A stretch of DNA of 64,000 nucleotides from Neisseria perflava (lineage in GTDB: Bacteria; Pseudomonadota; Gammaproteobacteria; Burkholderiales; Neisseriaceae). Below the pieces are notes generated by a model. It did no database searches, was not told the origin of the DNA, and saw nothing but the letters and a program-made list of their open reading frames with translations. A program made the position numbers and the translations under genes. The stretch lies in contig NZ_CP136962.1 in the NCBI RefSeq assembly GCF_002863305.2, positions 1 to 64,000 of the forward strand. The letters are read 5' to 3'. This document shows positions 40,574 through 48,812 of this stretch, piece after piece; position 1 is the first letter of the stretch; each line of letters begins with the position of its first letter.

Positions 40574-42586
40574 ATGTTGAATAAAGACCAATTCGCGGAC
40601 AACCACTTTATCCGCACCATCATCGAAGAAGACCTCAAAAGCGGCAAACATACAGCCATCCAAACCCGCTTCCCGCCCGAGCCGAACGGCTATCTGCACA
40701 TCGGCCACGCCAAATCCATCTGCCTGAACTTCGGTTTGGCGTATATTTACGACGGCTTGTGCAACTTGCGTTTTGACGATACCAACCCTGAAAAAGAAAA
40801 TGACGAATACGTCAACGCCATCAAAGAAGACGTTGAGTGGTTGGGCTTCCATTGGGCAGGCGAGCCGCGTTTCGCTTCCAATTATTTCGACCAGCTGTAT
40901 GACTACGCCGTCGATTTGATCAAAGACGGCAAGGCGTATGTCGATGATTTGACGCCCGAACAAATGCGCGAATACCGCGGCACGCTGACTGAAGCGGGCA
41001 AGAACAGCCCTTACCGCGACCGCACCGAAGAAGAAAACCTCGACCTGTTCACACGCATGAAAAACGGCGAGTTTCCCGACGGCAGCAAAACCTTGCGTCT
41101 GAAAATCGACATGGCATCGGGCAACATCAATATGCGCGACCCCGTCATCTACCGTATCCGCCGCGCCCATCACCACAACACCGGCGACAAATGGTGCATC
41201 TACCCGATGTACGACTACACGCATTGCATTTCCGATGCCATCGAAGGCATCACGCATTCCTTGTGTACGCTCGAGTTTGAAGCCCACCGCCCGCTTTACG
41301 ACTGGGTGTTAAATAATATTTCTAAAAATGCAAATCTACTTAATAGGATTGATATAATTATTAACGATTTATATAAAATAAAAAAATTAACGAATCAAGA
41401 TAACGAAATGTCTTATTCTTATAATGCCCATCCTTTTGTTGAACCGAGTGAACAAGAGTTTGATAAATCTAATAAAAGAGTGGATGAAATATGGGAGTTA
41501 GAGAAAGGCGTTATAGAGTCGATTAAGGATCTTAGTCGTGAAAATTTACTTCATTCTTGGAAAGAAGCATTGGAAGCGATTACTGCCCCTTATCAGTTGA
41601 GTGTTCATCATGTAGATTCTAGCATTCAAATATTAAAGGAGATAGTTGATGTAATTGATCCGCGTCCGCGCCAATACGAGTTTTCCCGTTTGGAGCTTTT
41701 GTATTCCATCACCTCCAAACGCAAGCTGAACCAACTGGTTTCAGAAGGCCACGTTACCGGCTGGGACGACCCGCGTATGCCGACCATTTCCGGTATGCGC
41801 CGCCTCGGCTACACGCCCGAAGGCCTGCGCCTGTTTGCCAAACGCGCCGGTATTTCCAAATCTGAAAACATCGTCGATATGAGCGTGTTGGAAGGTGCGA
41901 TTCGCGAAGAGTTGGAAAACTCTGCGCCACGTTTGATGGCGGTTTTGAACCCGCTCAAAGTAACCCTGACCAACTTTGAAACCGGTAAAACCCAAAGCCG
42001 CCGTGCCGCGTTCCATCCGAACCACGAAGAAATGGGCGATCGCGAAGTACCTATTTCACAAACTATCTACATCGAAGCCGACGACTTTGCCGAAAATCCG
42101 CCCAAAGGCTTCAAACGCCTGATTCCCGGCGGCGAAGTTCGTTTGCGCCACGGCTATGTCATCAAGTGCGATGAAGTGGTAAAAGACGAGGCAGGCAATG
42201 TGGTTGAACTCAAGTGCAGCATCGACCACGATACCTTGGGCAAAAATCCCGAAGGCCGCAAAGTCAAAGGCGTGATTCACTGGGTTTCCGCCGAACACGC
42301 CGCCGAAATCAAAGTCCGCCTCTATGACCGCCTCTTTACCGTCGAGCGTCCCGATGCCGTGCGCGGCGAAGACGGCAACTACCTGCCGTTTACCGATTTT
42401 CTCAATCCTGAATCCATCAAGGAAATCACCGCCTACGCCGAACCTGTCGCAAAAGATTTGCCGGCGGAAAGCCGTTGGCAGTTTGAACGCATCGGCTATT
42501 TCGTCACCGACCGCAAAGACCACAGCAAAGATACGCCGGTGTTTAACCGCACGGTAACGCTGAAAGATTCTTGGCAGCCTAAGTAA
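40574..42586 (+). CDS. glnS: Glutaminyl-tRNA synthetase with an in-frame insertion in its core
   Basis: GlnRS charges tRNA-Gln. The protein is 670 residues, versus about 550-560 usual for bacterial GlnRS. Normal parts: [18 protein letters not shown] (HIGH, residue 41-45), FDDTNPEKE, the acceptor-domain region up to [12 protein letters not shown] (249), then from [22 protein letters not shown] (KMSKS-type ITSKRK, 379-384) to the beta-barrel anticodon domains and the family end WQPK. Between residues 250 and 362 lie about 113 extra residues at roughly 30% GC with no cysteine, predicted helical and charged, that I cannot place in GlnRS. Both sides stay in frame, so it is probably expressed; catalytic competence is untested. 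A muc-dialect DUS pair follows. The start ATG at 40574 is the family start. Confidence 0.93.
   Translation: MLNKDQFADNHFIRTIIEEDLKSGKHTAIQTRFPPEPNGYLHIGHAKSICLNFGLAYIYDGLCNLRFDDTNPEKENDEYVNAIKEDVEWLGFHWAGEPRFASNYFDQLYDYAVDLIKDGKAYVDDLTPEQMREYRGTLTEAGKNSPYRDRTEEENLDLFTRMKNGEFPDGSKTLRLKIDMASGNINMRDPVIYRIRRAHHHNTGDKWCIYPMYDYTHCISDAIEGITHSLCTLEFEAHRPLYDWVLNNISKNANLLNRIDIIINDLYKIKKLTNQDNEMSYSYNAHPFVEPSEQEFDKSNKRVDEIWELEKGVIESIKDLSRENLLHSWKEALEAITAPYQLSVHHVDSSIQILKEIVDVIDPRPRQYEFSRLELLYSITSKRKLNQLVSEGHVTGWDDPRMPTISGMRRLGYTPEGLRLFAKRAGISKSENIVDMSVLEGAIREELENSAPRLMAVLNPLKVTLTNFETGKTQSRRAAFHPNHEEMGDREVPISQTIYIEADDFAENPPKGFKRLIPGGEVRLRHGYVIKCDEVVKDEAGNVVELKCSIDHDTLGKNPEGRKVKGVIHWVSAEHAAEIKVRLYDRLFTVERPDAVRGEDGNYLPFTDFLNPESIKEITAYAEPVAKDLPAESRWQFERIGYFVTDRKDHSKDTPVFNRTVTLKDSWQPK
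41309..41659 (+). other. AT-rich in-frame insert within glnS
   Basis: This is the foreign-looking segment. By hand count 41321-41659 is about 30% GC (102 of 339) against clearly GC-richer flanks. It codes for residues 250-362. Composition is rich in Asn, Ile, Lys, Glu and Ser, with an Asn/Lys-rich first part ([19 protein letters not shown]), then predicted amphipathic helices ([17 protein letters not shown] and [14 protein letters not shown]). No signal peptide, cysteine or metal motif is present. The preceding conserved LNNI (41309-41320) is itself written in AT-rich codons, so the recoded tract begins before the insertion. There are no evident target-site duplications or terminal repeats. 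Confidence 0.85.
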
Positions 42587-42610
42587 TCTGTTTGCAACAG
42601 CAATATTGGA

Positions 42611-42650
42611 AGGTCGTCTGAAAACTTGAAATCGGGTTTTCAGACGACCT
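42611..42650. repeat. Inverted AG-mucDUS pair after glnS
   Basis: Both arms read AGGTCGTCTGAA/TTCAGACGACCT, the muc dialect recalled for the N. mucosa/sicca group; elsewhere only single arms of this form occur. It is followed by no strong T tract but can act as a weak terminator. Confidence 0.88.
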
Positions 42651-42684
42651 ATTTTCTGAATATAAAGAAAAGGGAATACTTGTT

Positions 42685-43590
42685 TTGGAGAATTTAATTC
42701 TTATTGTCATGGCCTTATTGGCTATGGCCGCCATAGTTTGGATTGCCAGTATTGTGGCAATTGTTAAATCCAAAAATCCGCTGATTAGGAATTCAGCCAT
42801 CATTTTCAATTTGATCGTGGTGTCATTGTTTGGCATGTATATGGTTAAGGCATGGCAAACTAAAAGATATAATGATTCAAGTTATCAAACGGCTAAAGAG
42901 GAGTTGGTGATTGATGGTATACGAATCCCGGCAGGCTCGAAGCTGACCGTAGCTCCTCAGGATGGGGTATCGGAAAAGCCTGATTTTTCTACTTTTAGCG
43001 AAGTTACATTTTCTCGTCCTGTTGAATGGAAAGGCATCGAAGTTAATGGAATGAATCGTTCTGCGTACCAGACTGAAGATGGTTATCAAGCAACACTGAC
43101 GATAAATGCTATCGAGGAAGTCAGGACGGTTGATGTGGAAGGGTGGTCCTGCCGGAGTGACGGAGAGATAGAGTGGCAAGCATTGACTAAAAGTGGCAAG
43201 ATGCCGTCCAGTCCTGCTGATTATTTCCTATCAAGTTGCATGTTAAACGAATCAGCCGAAGTGTCCCTGCCTGAGTGGTTTGTGGATGGGAAATTGTATT
43301 TTATGCGAGTGATGCGCACTGAACGTGACGGTTATTGGCAGGTAAATATTGCTTCCAATGATCAGCCTTATTGGGGAAACGTCATTCTTGATTCAAATAA
43401 ACAGTTAAAAAACATTGAACTGACATTAGCACAGAAAAACTTGCCAGGCTGTGCGATTGATGATGACGGTGTTACGCTGGAATGGGATAGGGGTAAACCG
43501 GATATCGTTACAGTAGTAAGCACTGTTGATTTGCCTGAATTGTGCTGGGGTAAAAAAGTTGTCCGGCCCAAATCAAAGGCGGCAGAATAG
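42685..43590 (+). CDS. Hypothetical membrane-anchored protein
   Basis: The 301-residue product begins at a TTG (GGAG-like purines and AAGGG upstream) and has two hydrophobic segments near the N-terminus (LILIVMALLAMAAIVWIASIV and AIIFNLIVVSLFGMYMV), then a 250-residue non-hydrophobic region with five cysteines (CRSD, CMLN, CAID, CWGK among them). That part is probably periplasmic and disulfide-bonded. I do not recognise the family. Its GC content is lower than glnS flanks and rho. Two DUS pairs frame it. The neighbour glnS carries an AT-rich insert, so this stretch may share an origin with imported DNA. Confidence 0.65.
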   Translation: MENLILIVMALLAMAAIVWIASIVAIVKSKNPLIRNSAIIFNLIVVSLFGMYMVKAWQTKRYNDSSYQTAKEELVIDGIRIPAGSKLTVAPQDGVSEKPDFSTFSEVTFSRPVEWKGIEVNGMNRSAYQTEDGYQATLTINAIEEVRTVDVEGWSCRSDGEIEWQALTKSGKMPSSPADYFLSSCMLNESAEVSLPEWFVDGKLYFMRVMRTERDGYWQVNIASNDQPYWGNVILDSNKQLKNIELTLAQKNLPGCAIDDDGVTLEWDRGKPDIVTVVSTVDLPELCWGKKVVRPKSKAAE

Positions 43591-43658
43591 TGGTATTGAA
43601 GGCCGTCTGAAAACTTGAAATCTGGTTTTTAGACGGACTTTTTCGATAAAGGGATGAG

Positions 43659-44561
43659 ATGGAACGTTATTCTGTACATTTGAAACTGCTGGGAATGGCA
43701 GTGTTGTGGGGCGCATCCTGGCCGATGGGGCGGATACTGGGGCAGTCGCTGCCGCCGTTGACGGGTGGGGCGGTTCGGTTTGTCTTGGCTTCGGTTTTGT
43801 TGTTGGGCTGGTTGTTTGCGCGCAGCAGGTTTGCGACTTTGGCGGCTTTGTCGGCGCGGCAATGGCTGGGCTTGGTTGCAGCCGCTTCCGTCGGCGTGTG
43901 CGGCTATGCGGTGTTTTTTATGCTGGGTTTGCAGACTATGCCGGCAGGCAAGGCGGCGGTGGTCGTGGCGATAAATCCCGTGCTGACGCTGCTGTTGGCG
44001 ACTTGGTTTTTCGGCGAGCGTTTAAATGCGAAGATTTTGGCGGGTATGCTGTTGGCGGTTTGTGGTGCGATAACGGCGGTAACGCAAGGGCAGCCGTTGA
44101 CGGTATTGTCGGGCGGCATCAAGGCGGGGGAGTGGCTGATTTTCGGCTGCGTGGTCTGCTGGGCGGCCTATACCTTAATCGGGCGTGCGGTCTTGCGCGG
44201 AATAGATGCGCTGACGGTAACGGCGGCAACTTCGCTTATCGGCGCGTTGATGTTGGCGGTGGTGGCGTTGTGGGTCGATGGATTGCCTTTTGAGGCAATG
44301 GCGGCGATGGATGCACGCGGTTGGACGGCATTGGCGTGGCTGGTCATCGGCGCGACGGTATTGGCCTATGCGTGGTATTTTGAAGGCGTGAAGACTTTGG
44401 GCGCAGGCAGCGCGGCGGCGTATATTACGCTCGTGCCGATTTTCGGCGTGCTGTCTTCGGCGTGGTTTTTGGGCGAATCGCTGCATATTTCACTGGTCGC
44501 AGGTTGTGCGGCGGCGGTTGGCGGCATGACGCTGATGCGGTATGGGCAAAAGGCCGTCTGA
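43659..44561 (+). CDS. EamA/DMT-family transporter
   Basis: The 300-residue inner-membrane protein has ten predicted spans in two EamA repeats, with LWGASWPMGRILGQSLPP at the start, MPAGKAAVVVAINPVLTLLLATWFFGERLNAKILAGM at the end of repeat one, and GAGSAAAYITLVPIFGVLSSAWFLGESL in repeat two. Such proteins export amino acids or other metabolites; the substrate is not predictable. The stop codon lies in a DUS (44551-44562), which also supplies the last residues KAV. The gene's own promoter region is short. Confidence 0.9.
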   Translation: MERYSVHLKLLGMAVLWGASWPMGRILGQSLPPLTGGAVRFVLASVLLLGWLFARSRFATLAALSARQWLGLVAAASVGVCGYAVFFMLGLQTMPAGKAAVVVAINPVLTLLLATWFFGERLNAKILAGMLLAVCGAITAVTQGQPLTVLSGGIKAGEWLIFGCVVCWAAYTLIGRAVLRGIDALTVTAATSLIGALMLAVVALWVDGLPFEAMAAMDARGWTALAWLVIGATVLAYAWYFEGVKTLGAGSAAAYITLVPIFGVLSSAWFLGESLHISLVAGCAAAVGGMTLMRYGQKAV

Positions 44562-44562
44562 A
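44551..44562 (+). repeat. DUS overlapping the EamA gene stop
   Basis: AGGCCGTCTGAA supplies codons for the C-terminal Ala-Val and the TGA stop of the transporter gene, like the dxs case. Confidence 0.88.
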
Positions 44563-44806
44563 GTTGGGCAAATACTCGGATTTTTGATGATAAGATTGCG
44601 GTTGCCACGTTGCTTCCAGCCGTAATCTTATTGCAGGATAAGACCAAGGTCTCGGCCTCAGTGTTCGATTTAAAAATTTGACACCCCGCCTCCAACTGCC
44701 TAAAATTCAACTTTCTCAAAAATCTACCGTATCCTGCGGTACGATTTCATCCTTTCAGACGGCCTTTGTGCCATCTCTCTGATACCATTCAAAATATATC
44801 AATACT

Positions 44807-46066
44807 ATGCACGTTTCAGAACTCCAAACCCTCCACATTTCCAAACTCTTGGAAATGGCAGAAGAACATGGCATTGAAAACGCCAACCGTTTCCGCAAAC
44901 AAGACCTCGTTTTTGCCATCGTCCGCCAGATGATGAAGCAAAATGTCAGCTTTACCTGTTCCGGTACGCTCGAAATCCTGCCCGACGGCTTCGGTTTCTT
45001 GCGTAGCGCAGATACTTCTTACCTTGCCGGTCCTGACGATATTTATGTTTCGCCCACGCAAATCCGTCGCTTCAATCTGCACACCGGTGACACCATCGAA
45101 GGCAGCGTGCGTGTGCCTAAAGACAACGAGCGTTATTTCGCACTTGTCCGCCTCGATACCATCAACGGCGATCAGCCCGAAGTCTGCAAACACAAAATCC
45201 TCTTTGAAAACCTCACGCCTTTATTCCCAACCGAACAATTCAAACTCGAGCGCGACATCAAAGCCGAAGAAAATCTGACCGGCCGCGCCATCGACTTGGT
45301 TTCCCCAATCGGTAAAGGCCAACGTGCATTGTTGGTTGCGCCGCCTAAAACCGGTAAAACCGTGATGTTGCAAAACATTGCCCACGCCATTACCGCCAAT
45401 TACCCCGATGTCGAGCTGATTGTCCTGTTGATTGACGAGCGTCCGGAAGAAGTGACCGAAATGAGCCGTTCTGTACGCGGCGAAGTCGTTTCCTCTACGT
45501 TTGACGAGCCTGCGCAACGCCATGTACAAGTGGCCGAGATGGTGATTGAAAAAGCCAAACGTATGGTTGAACACAAAAAAGACGTGGTCATCCTGCTGGA
45601 TTCGATTACCCGTTTGGCGCGCGCCTACAATACCGTTGTGCCGACTTCGGGCAAAATCTTGACCGGCGGTGTCGATGCCAACGCCTTGCACCGTCCGAAA
45701 CGCTTCTTCGGCGCAGCGCGTAATGTGGAAGAGGGCGGTTCGCTTACCATTATTGCAACAGCGCTTGTTGAAACCGGCAGCCGCATGGACGACGTGATTT
45801 ACGAAGAGTTCAAAGGCACGGGCAATATGGAATTGCACCTTGACCGCCGCATGGCAGAAAAACGCCTGTTCCCGGCCATCAGCATCAACAAATCCGGTAC
45901 GCGCCGCGAAGAATTGCTGGTACCGAACGATCAGTTGCAGCGTATGTGGCTCTTGCGTAAATTCCTCCATCCGATGGATGAAATCGAAGCGACCGAGTTT
46001 TTGGTGGGCAAACTCAAAGACTCCAAAAACAATGACGATTTCTTTGAATTGATGCGCGGTAAATAA
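44807..46066 (+). CDS. rho: Transcription termination factor Rho
   Basis: Rho is a hexameric ATP-dependent RNA helicase that ends transcription. The 419-residue protein has an N-terminal RNA-binding domain ([23 protein letters not shown], then [17 protein letters not shown] cold-shock-like fold) and a RecA-type motor with Walker A PPKTGKT near residue 181, [14 protein letters not shown] (Walker B) and [11 protein letters not shown], then [20 protein letters not shown] at the C-terminus. Length and order match E. coli Rho. It precedes dgt on the same strand, with a DUS terminator between. Confidence 0.98.
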   Translation: MHVSELQTLHISKLLEMAEEHGIENANRFRKQDLVFAIVRQMMKQNVSFTCSGTLEILPDGFGFLRSADTSYLAGPDDIYVSPTQIRRFNLHTGDTIEGSVRVPKDNERYFALVRLDTINGDQPEVCKHKILFENLTPLFPTEQFKLERDIKAEENLTGRAIDLVSPIGKGQRALLVAPPKTGKTVMLQNIAHAITANYPDVELIVLLIDERPEEVTEMSRSVRGEVVSSTFDEPAQRHVQVAEMVIEKAKRMVEHKKDVVILLDSITRLARAYNTVVPTSGKILTGGVDANALHRPKRFFGAARNVEEGGSLTIIATALVETGSRMDDVIYEEFKGTGNMELHLDRRMAEKRLFPAISINKSGTRREELLVPNDQLQRMWLLRKFLHPMDEIEATEFLVGKLKDSKNNDDFFELMRGK

Positions 46067-46071
46067 ACATA

Positions 46072-46102
46072 AGGCCGTCTGAATATGTTTCAGACGGCCT
46101 TT
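46072..46102 (+). terminator. DUS-pair terminator after rho
   Basis: Inverted AG-DUS arms with a short loop lie five bases beyond the rho stop and are followed by a short T run. Confidence 0.88.
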
Positions 46103-46122
46103 ACTTTGCTTGAGGAACCTTT

Positions 46123-47481
46123 ATGACCATCCGAATGAATTGGCAAAACTTATTATCCACCCAACGTTTCCGTACCAAAAACGGCGAAATCGTGCCGACC
46201 GTTACCCCTTCGACTCAGGAAGGTGCCGATGCTTTACGTACGGATTTCCATATCGACTACGACCGGGTTGTTTTTTCCGGAGCCTTCCGCCGCCTTGGCC
46301 GTAAAACGCAGGTGCATCCGCTGGCGCAACACGATTTGACGCACAACCGCCTGACGCACAGCGTTGAAGTTGCCAGCGTGGGCAGGAGCTTGGGCAACCG
46401 CGTGGGCGTGATGTTGCACAACGGCGGTTTTCTGCCGCAGGGCAATACGCCCAGCGATATTGGTGCCGTGGTGCAGGTTGCCTGTTTGGCGCATGATTTG
46501 GGCAATCCGCCGTTTGGCCATACTGGCGAAGATGCTTTGCGCGATTGGTTCAGACGGCCTGAACATCAAATTTATTTAAATACATTGAACGAAGCGGAAC
46601 GCAACGACATTCAAACCTATGAAGGCAATGCGCATAGCCTGCGTATCGTCGCCAGTCTTGAAATGTATCCCGAGGCGGGCGGAATGCGCCTGACTGCGGC
46701 AGCCATCGGCGCATTGTTGAAGTATCCGTGGACAACGCAACATCCGAACGGCAGAAAGAAATTCAATATTTATCAAACCGAGTTGCCGTTTATCCGTCAA
46801 GTTGCTGACGAATTGGGGCTGGTTTCCGTAGGAGCAGACAGCTGGGCGCGTCATCCTTTGTCTTATTTGATGGAGGCCGCCGACGATATTTGCTATGCCT
46901 TGCTGGATTTGGAAGATGCCGTTGAATTGGATTTGCTCACGGATACGGAAGTGGAGAGTATTTTGTCTGAGCTGACCTTTGCCGAAAGCGCATGGCACGC
47001 CAGCTCCAGTCGTCAGCGTTGCGCCATGTTGCGCGGCATTGCGATTGGTAAGGCGATTGATGATGTCGCGCAAACCTTTATGCTGCATCAGTCCGACTTG
47101 TTGGACGGAACATTCAAAGGCAAAGACTTGCTTGCTCTGTGTAGCCCGCAAGTGCAAAACACTTTGGCAAAAGCGAAAGAATTGGCGCAAACACGGATTT
47201 TCCGCCATCACACCAAGCTCTTGACCGAAATTGCAACATTCCCATGCTTAGGCTCCATCTTGGATTTGCTCGTCCCTGCCGCTTATGCCCTGATTGCTGA
47301 AAAACAGTTGGCAACGCGTCAGTCTTTGGCGTTGGAATTATTGAAAAAGCACAATCCGATTCTTCCTGAAGACAGTCTGTATCAGGCATATATGAAAATC
47401 TTGGATTTTGTCGGCGGCATGACCGATAACTCCGCCGCCAAAATGGCGCAGGATTTGTCAGGAGTAGGGATTTTACGTTAA
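46123..47481 (+). CDS. dgt: Deoxyguanosinetriphosphate triphosphohydrolase-like protein
   Basis: This HD-domain protein belongs to the dGTPase family that splits dGTP (or other dNTPs) into nucleoside and triphosphate. The 452-residue product has the HD metal site as HNRLTHSVEVA and CLAHDLGNPPFGHTGED, and YEGNAHSLRI and PLSYLMEAADDICYALLDLEDA as the later Asp. The type with about 440-460 residues is shorter than E. coli Dgt (505) and is often labelled dGTPase type 2. An in-gene DUS (46549-46560) encodes FRRPE. The tRNA pair follows with its own promoter. Confidence 0.93.
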   Translation: MTIRMNWQNLLSTQRFRTKNGEIVPTVTPSTQEGADALRTDFHIDYDRVVFSGAFRRLGRKTQVHPLAQHDLTHNRLTHSVEVASVGRSLGNRVGVMLHNGGFLPQGNTPSDIGAVVQVACLAHDLGNPPFGHTGEDALRDWFRRPEHQIYLNTLNEAERNDIQTYEGNAHSLRIVASLEMYPEAGGMRLTAAAIGALLKYPWTTQHPNGRKKFNIYQTELPFIRQVADELGLVSVGADSWARHPLSYLMEAADDICYALLDLEDAVELDLLTDTEVESILSELTFAESAWHASSSRQRCAMLRGIAIGKAIDDVAQTFMLHQSDLLDGTFKGKDLLALCSPQVQNTLAKAKELAQTRIFRHHTKLLTEIATFPCLGSILDLLVPAAYALIAEKQLATRQSLALELLKKHNPILPEDSLYQAYMKILDFVGGMTDNSAAKMAQDLSGVGILR

Positions 47482-47541
47482 TTTTATATTTTTTAATTTC
47501 AATTGGTTAAATAAAAATATAAAAAATATCTGCGAAAAGAG

Positions 47542-47570
47542 TAGACAGGTTTCAGTAAAGCCTATATTAT
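47542..47570 (+). promoter_or_regulatory. Candidate promoter for the tRNA pair
   Basis: TAGACA (47542-47547), a 17-base spacer and TATTAT (47565-47570) fit a sigma-70 promoter, and the downstream TCGGTC stretch is plausible as a discriminator. The first tRNA begins 43 bases after the -10. Confidence 0.65.
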
Positions 47571-47613
47571 TCGGTCTTCTTGATTCACAACGCACTTGCG
47601 AAGTGATGAGGAT

Positions 47614-47690
47614 GCACCCGTAGCTCAGTTGGATAGAGTATCTGGCTACGAACCAGAGGGTCGGGCGTTCGAATCGCTCCGGGTGCGCCA
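47614..47690 (+). tRNA. tRNA-Arg (ACG)
   Basis: A complete 77-base cloverleaf with encoded CCA: GCACCCG pairs with CGGGTGC, the anticodon loop CTACGAA reads ACG (arginine, decoded as ICG after editing), and the T loop is TTCGAAT. It is co-transcribed with tRNA-Glu. Confidence 0.96.
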
Positions 47691-47702
47691 CAAGATTTAT
47701 AC

Positions 47703-47777
47703 GCGCCCATCGTCTAGCGGTTAGGACATCGCCCTTTCACGGCGGTAACCGGGGTTCGATTCCCCGTGGGCGTGCCA
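47703..47777 (+). tRNA. tRNA-Glu (TTC)
   Basis: A 75-base tRNA with encoded CCA. The acceptor stem is GCGCCCA against TGGGCGT, giving a G1-U72 wobble at the end; the anticodon loop is CTTTCAC (TTC, glutamate), and the T loop TTCGATT is normal. It lies 12 bases after tRNA-Arg. Confidence 0.96.
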
Positions 47778-47783
47778 GTTTTC

Positions 47784-47819
47784 AAAAAAACGCAATCTGT
47801 TTCAGATTGCGTTTTTTTA
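47784..47819 (+). terminator. Terminator of the tRNA operon
   Basis: A perfect ACGCAATCTG...CAGATTGCGT stem is followed by seven T. It ends the tRNA-Arg/tRNA-Glu transcript. Confidence 0.93.
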
Positions 47820-48171
47820 TTGCATTTACTGTTTGTGTTCTAAGGCCGTCTGAAACGCTCAGTAACTCAAGAGGCAGAAGTGTGTAAAATAAATTGCCCA
47901 GACTTTTTGTCGTCTATATGCGCTTTTCAATCTCATTTTACCATTGTCAAAACCCAATTTATTGACAACAGTATTCATCTTAAGAGTTCCTAAACCTGAA
48001 TTTACATGATTTCATATTTATAATTTCTTGATTTTAGAAAATAAAAATATTTATTTGAACTTTTCTTAAAAAATGCCGTCTGAGATAAAGACAAGACGGA
48101 ATATCTCTGTTAATGTGTAAATGTCAGCCGGCGTTTGCCGGTTTTTTATTGAAACCATTTGGGAGTCAATT
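47820..48171 (+). other. AT-rich region upstream of the second ACP-like gene, with two hairpins
   Basis: There is no coding frame I trust. It holds a DUS at 47843-47854, AT-rich DNA, a stem made of a degenerate DUS (CCGTCT at 48076-48081 with AGACGG at 48094-48099), and a terminator-like hairpin at 48126-48148. The lipoprotein promoter must be within this region. Confidence 0.6.
48126..48148 (+). terminator. Terminator-like hairpin just upstream of the lipoprotein start
   Basis: CCGGC-GTTT-GCCGG followed by TTTTTTATT is a compact GC stem with a U tract, 23 bases before the start codon. It could attenuate the gene, or end a short upstream RNA. Confidence 0.7.
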
Positions 48172-48729
48172 ATGAATATGAATGTTAAATTAATCGTTCC
48201 TGCCGTTTTGGCGGCTGTTGCCCTGACTGCATGTAGCAGCGGTTCTAAAGCCAAACCTGAAGCTAAAGCTGCGCCTACTGCGCAACAACAAACTCAAGCT
48301 CAGGCTCAACAAGCTCAAGCTCCAGTACCTAATACTTTGAAAGTAGACTCTATCGACGGTACTAAAGAAGTTCACTACAAATGCGGTAAAGACGGCAAAG
48401 AGCCTCTGAGCGTAATGTACGGCTTCAAAGGCAACGAAGTTGTTGCTGCACAAGTAAAATACAAAGGCCAATTAACTGAAAACCTGTTCCGTATCACTGA
48501 CAGCAGCAAAGACGTAAACGCATTCTGGGGCGGTAATGTCGCTTGGGTTGCTGAAGCAGCCACTGCAGCCAACGTAGACAAAGTTGACGGCAATATGCTG
48601 ACTATCCGCGGTACTACCGAAGTAAACGGCAAACAAGAAGTAGTTGATCAAATCGTTACCCGCTTCTGCGCATTGGACAAAGGCGCGAAAGCTGCCGCTA
48701 AACCAGCTGCTAAAAAAGTGAAAAAATAA
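48172..48729 (+). CDS. Lipoprotein related to ACP/MliC-type proteins
   Basis: The 185-residue product begins MNMNVKLIVPAVLAAVALTAC, with lipobox LTAC. A low-complexity Ala/Gln/Lys/Pro stretch (KPEAKAAPTAQQQTQAQAQ to about residue 50) links to a compact domain with VHYKCGKDGKEPLSVMYGF, much like VSYSCDGGKSLNVMYGF at 2879-3241, and a second cysteine near the end (RFCALD), then a Lys/Ala-rich tail (AAAKPAAKKVKK). The ATG has GGGAG upstream; an in-frame ATG at 48121 would give a non-signal extension. It is probably outer-membrane anchored. A lysozyme-inhibitor or adhesin role is a guess from the shared motif. Confidence 0.85.
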   Translation: MNMNVKLIVPAVLAAVALTACSSGSKAKPEAKAAPTAQQQTQAQAQQAQAPVPNTLKVDSIDGTKEVHYKCGKDGKEPLSVMYGFKGNEVVAAQVKYKGQLTENLFRITDSSKDVNAFWGGNVAWVAEAATAANVDKVDGNMLTIRGTTEVNGKQEVVDQIVTRFCALDKGAKAAAKPAAKKVKK

Positions 48730-48768
48730 TCTTTTATCGACAGCTTTAAACGCTGGGTAAAATAAAAC

Positions 48769-48797
48769 AGGCCGTCTGAAAAGTTTTCAGACGGCCT
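48769..48797. terminator. DUS-pair terminator between convergent genes
   Basis: An inverted AG-DUS pair with a five-base loop lies between the lipoprotein gene and the purine permease. Confidence 0.85.
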
Positions 48798-48812
48798 GTT
48801 CTTTTGAGCAGT

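Noticed and set aside
41309..41659. Intein or intervening protein in glnS
   Set aside because: At about 113 residues it is short for an intein, has no Cys/Ser at the left splice point followed by intein blocks, and no His-Asn at the right end.
41309..41659. Insertion sequence or group I/II intron in glnS
   Set aside because: It keeps the reading frame with no stop, and I see no terminal inverted repeats, target duplication or intron core.
41408..41659. Separate small gene starting at an internal ATG of the insert
   Set aside because: The ATG is in frame with glnS, lacks a ribosome-binding site, and there is no stop before glnS continues.
48121..48171. Upstream in-frame start for the second ACP-like lipoprotein
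   Set aside because: It would run through the terminator hairpin and bury the lipoprotein signal behind a 17-residue extension; the ATG at 48172 has a GGGAG site.
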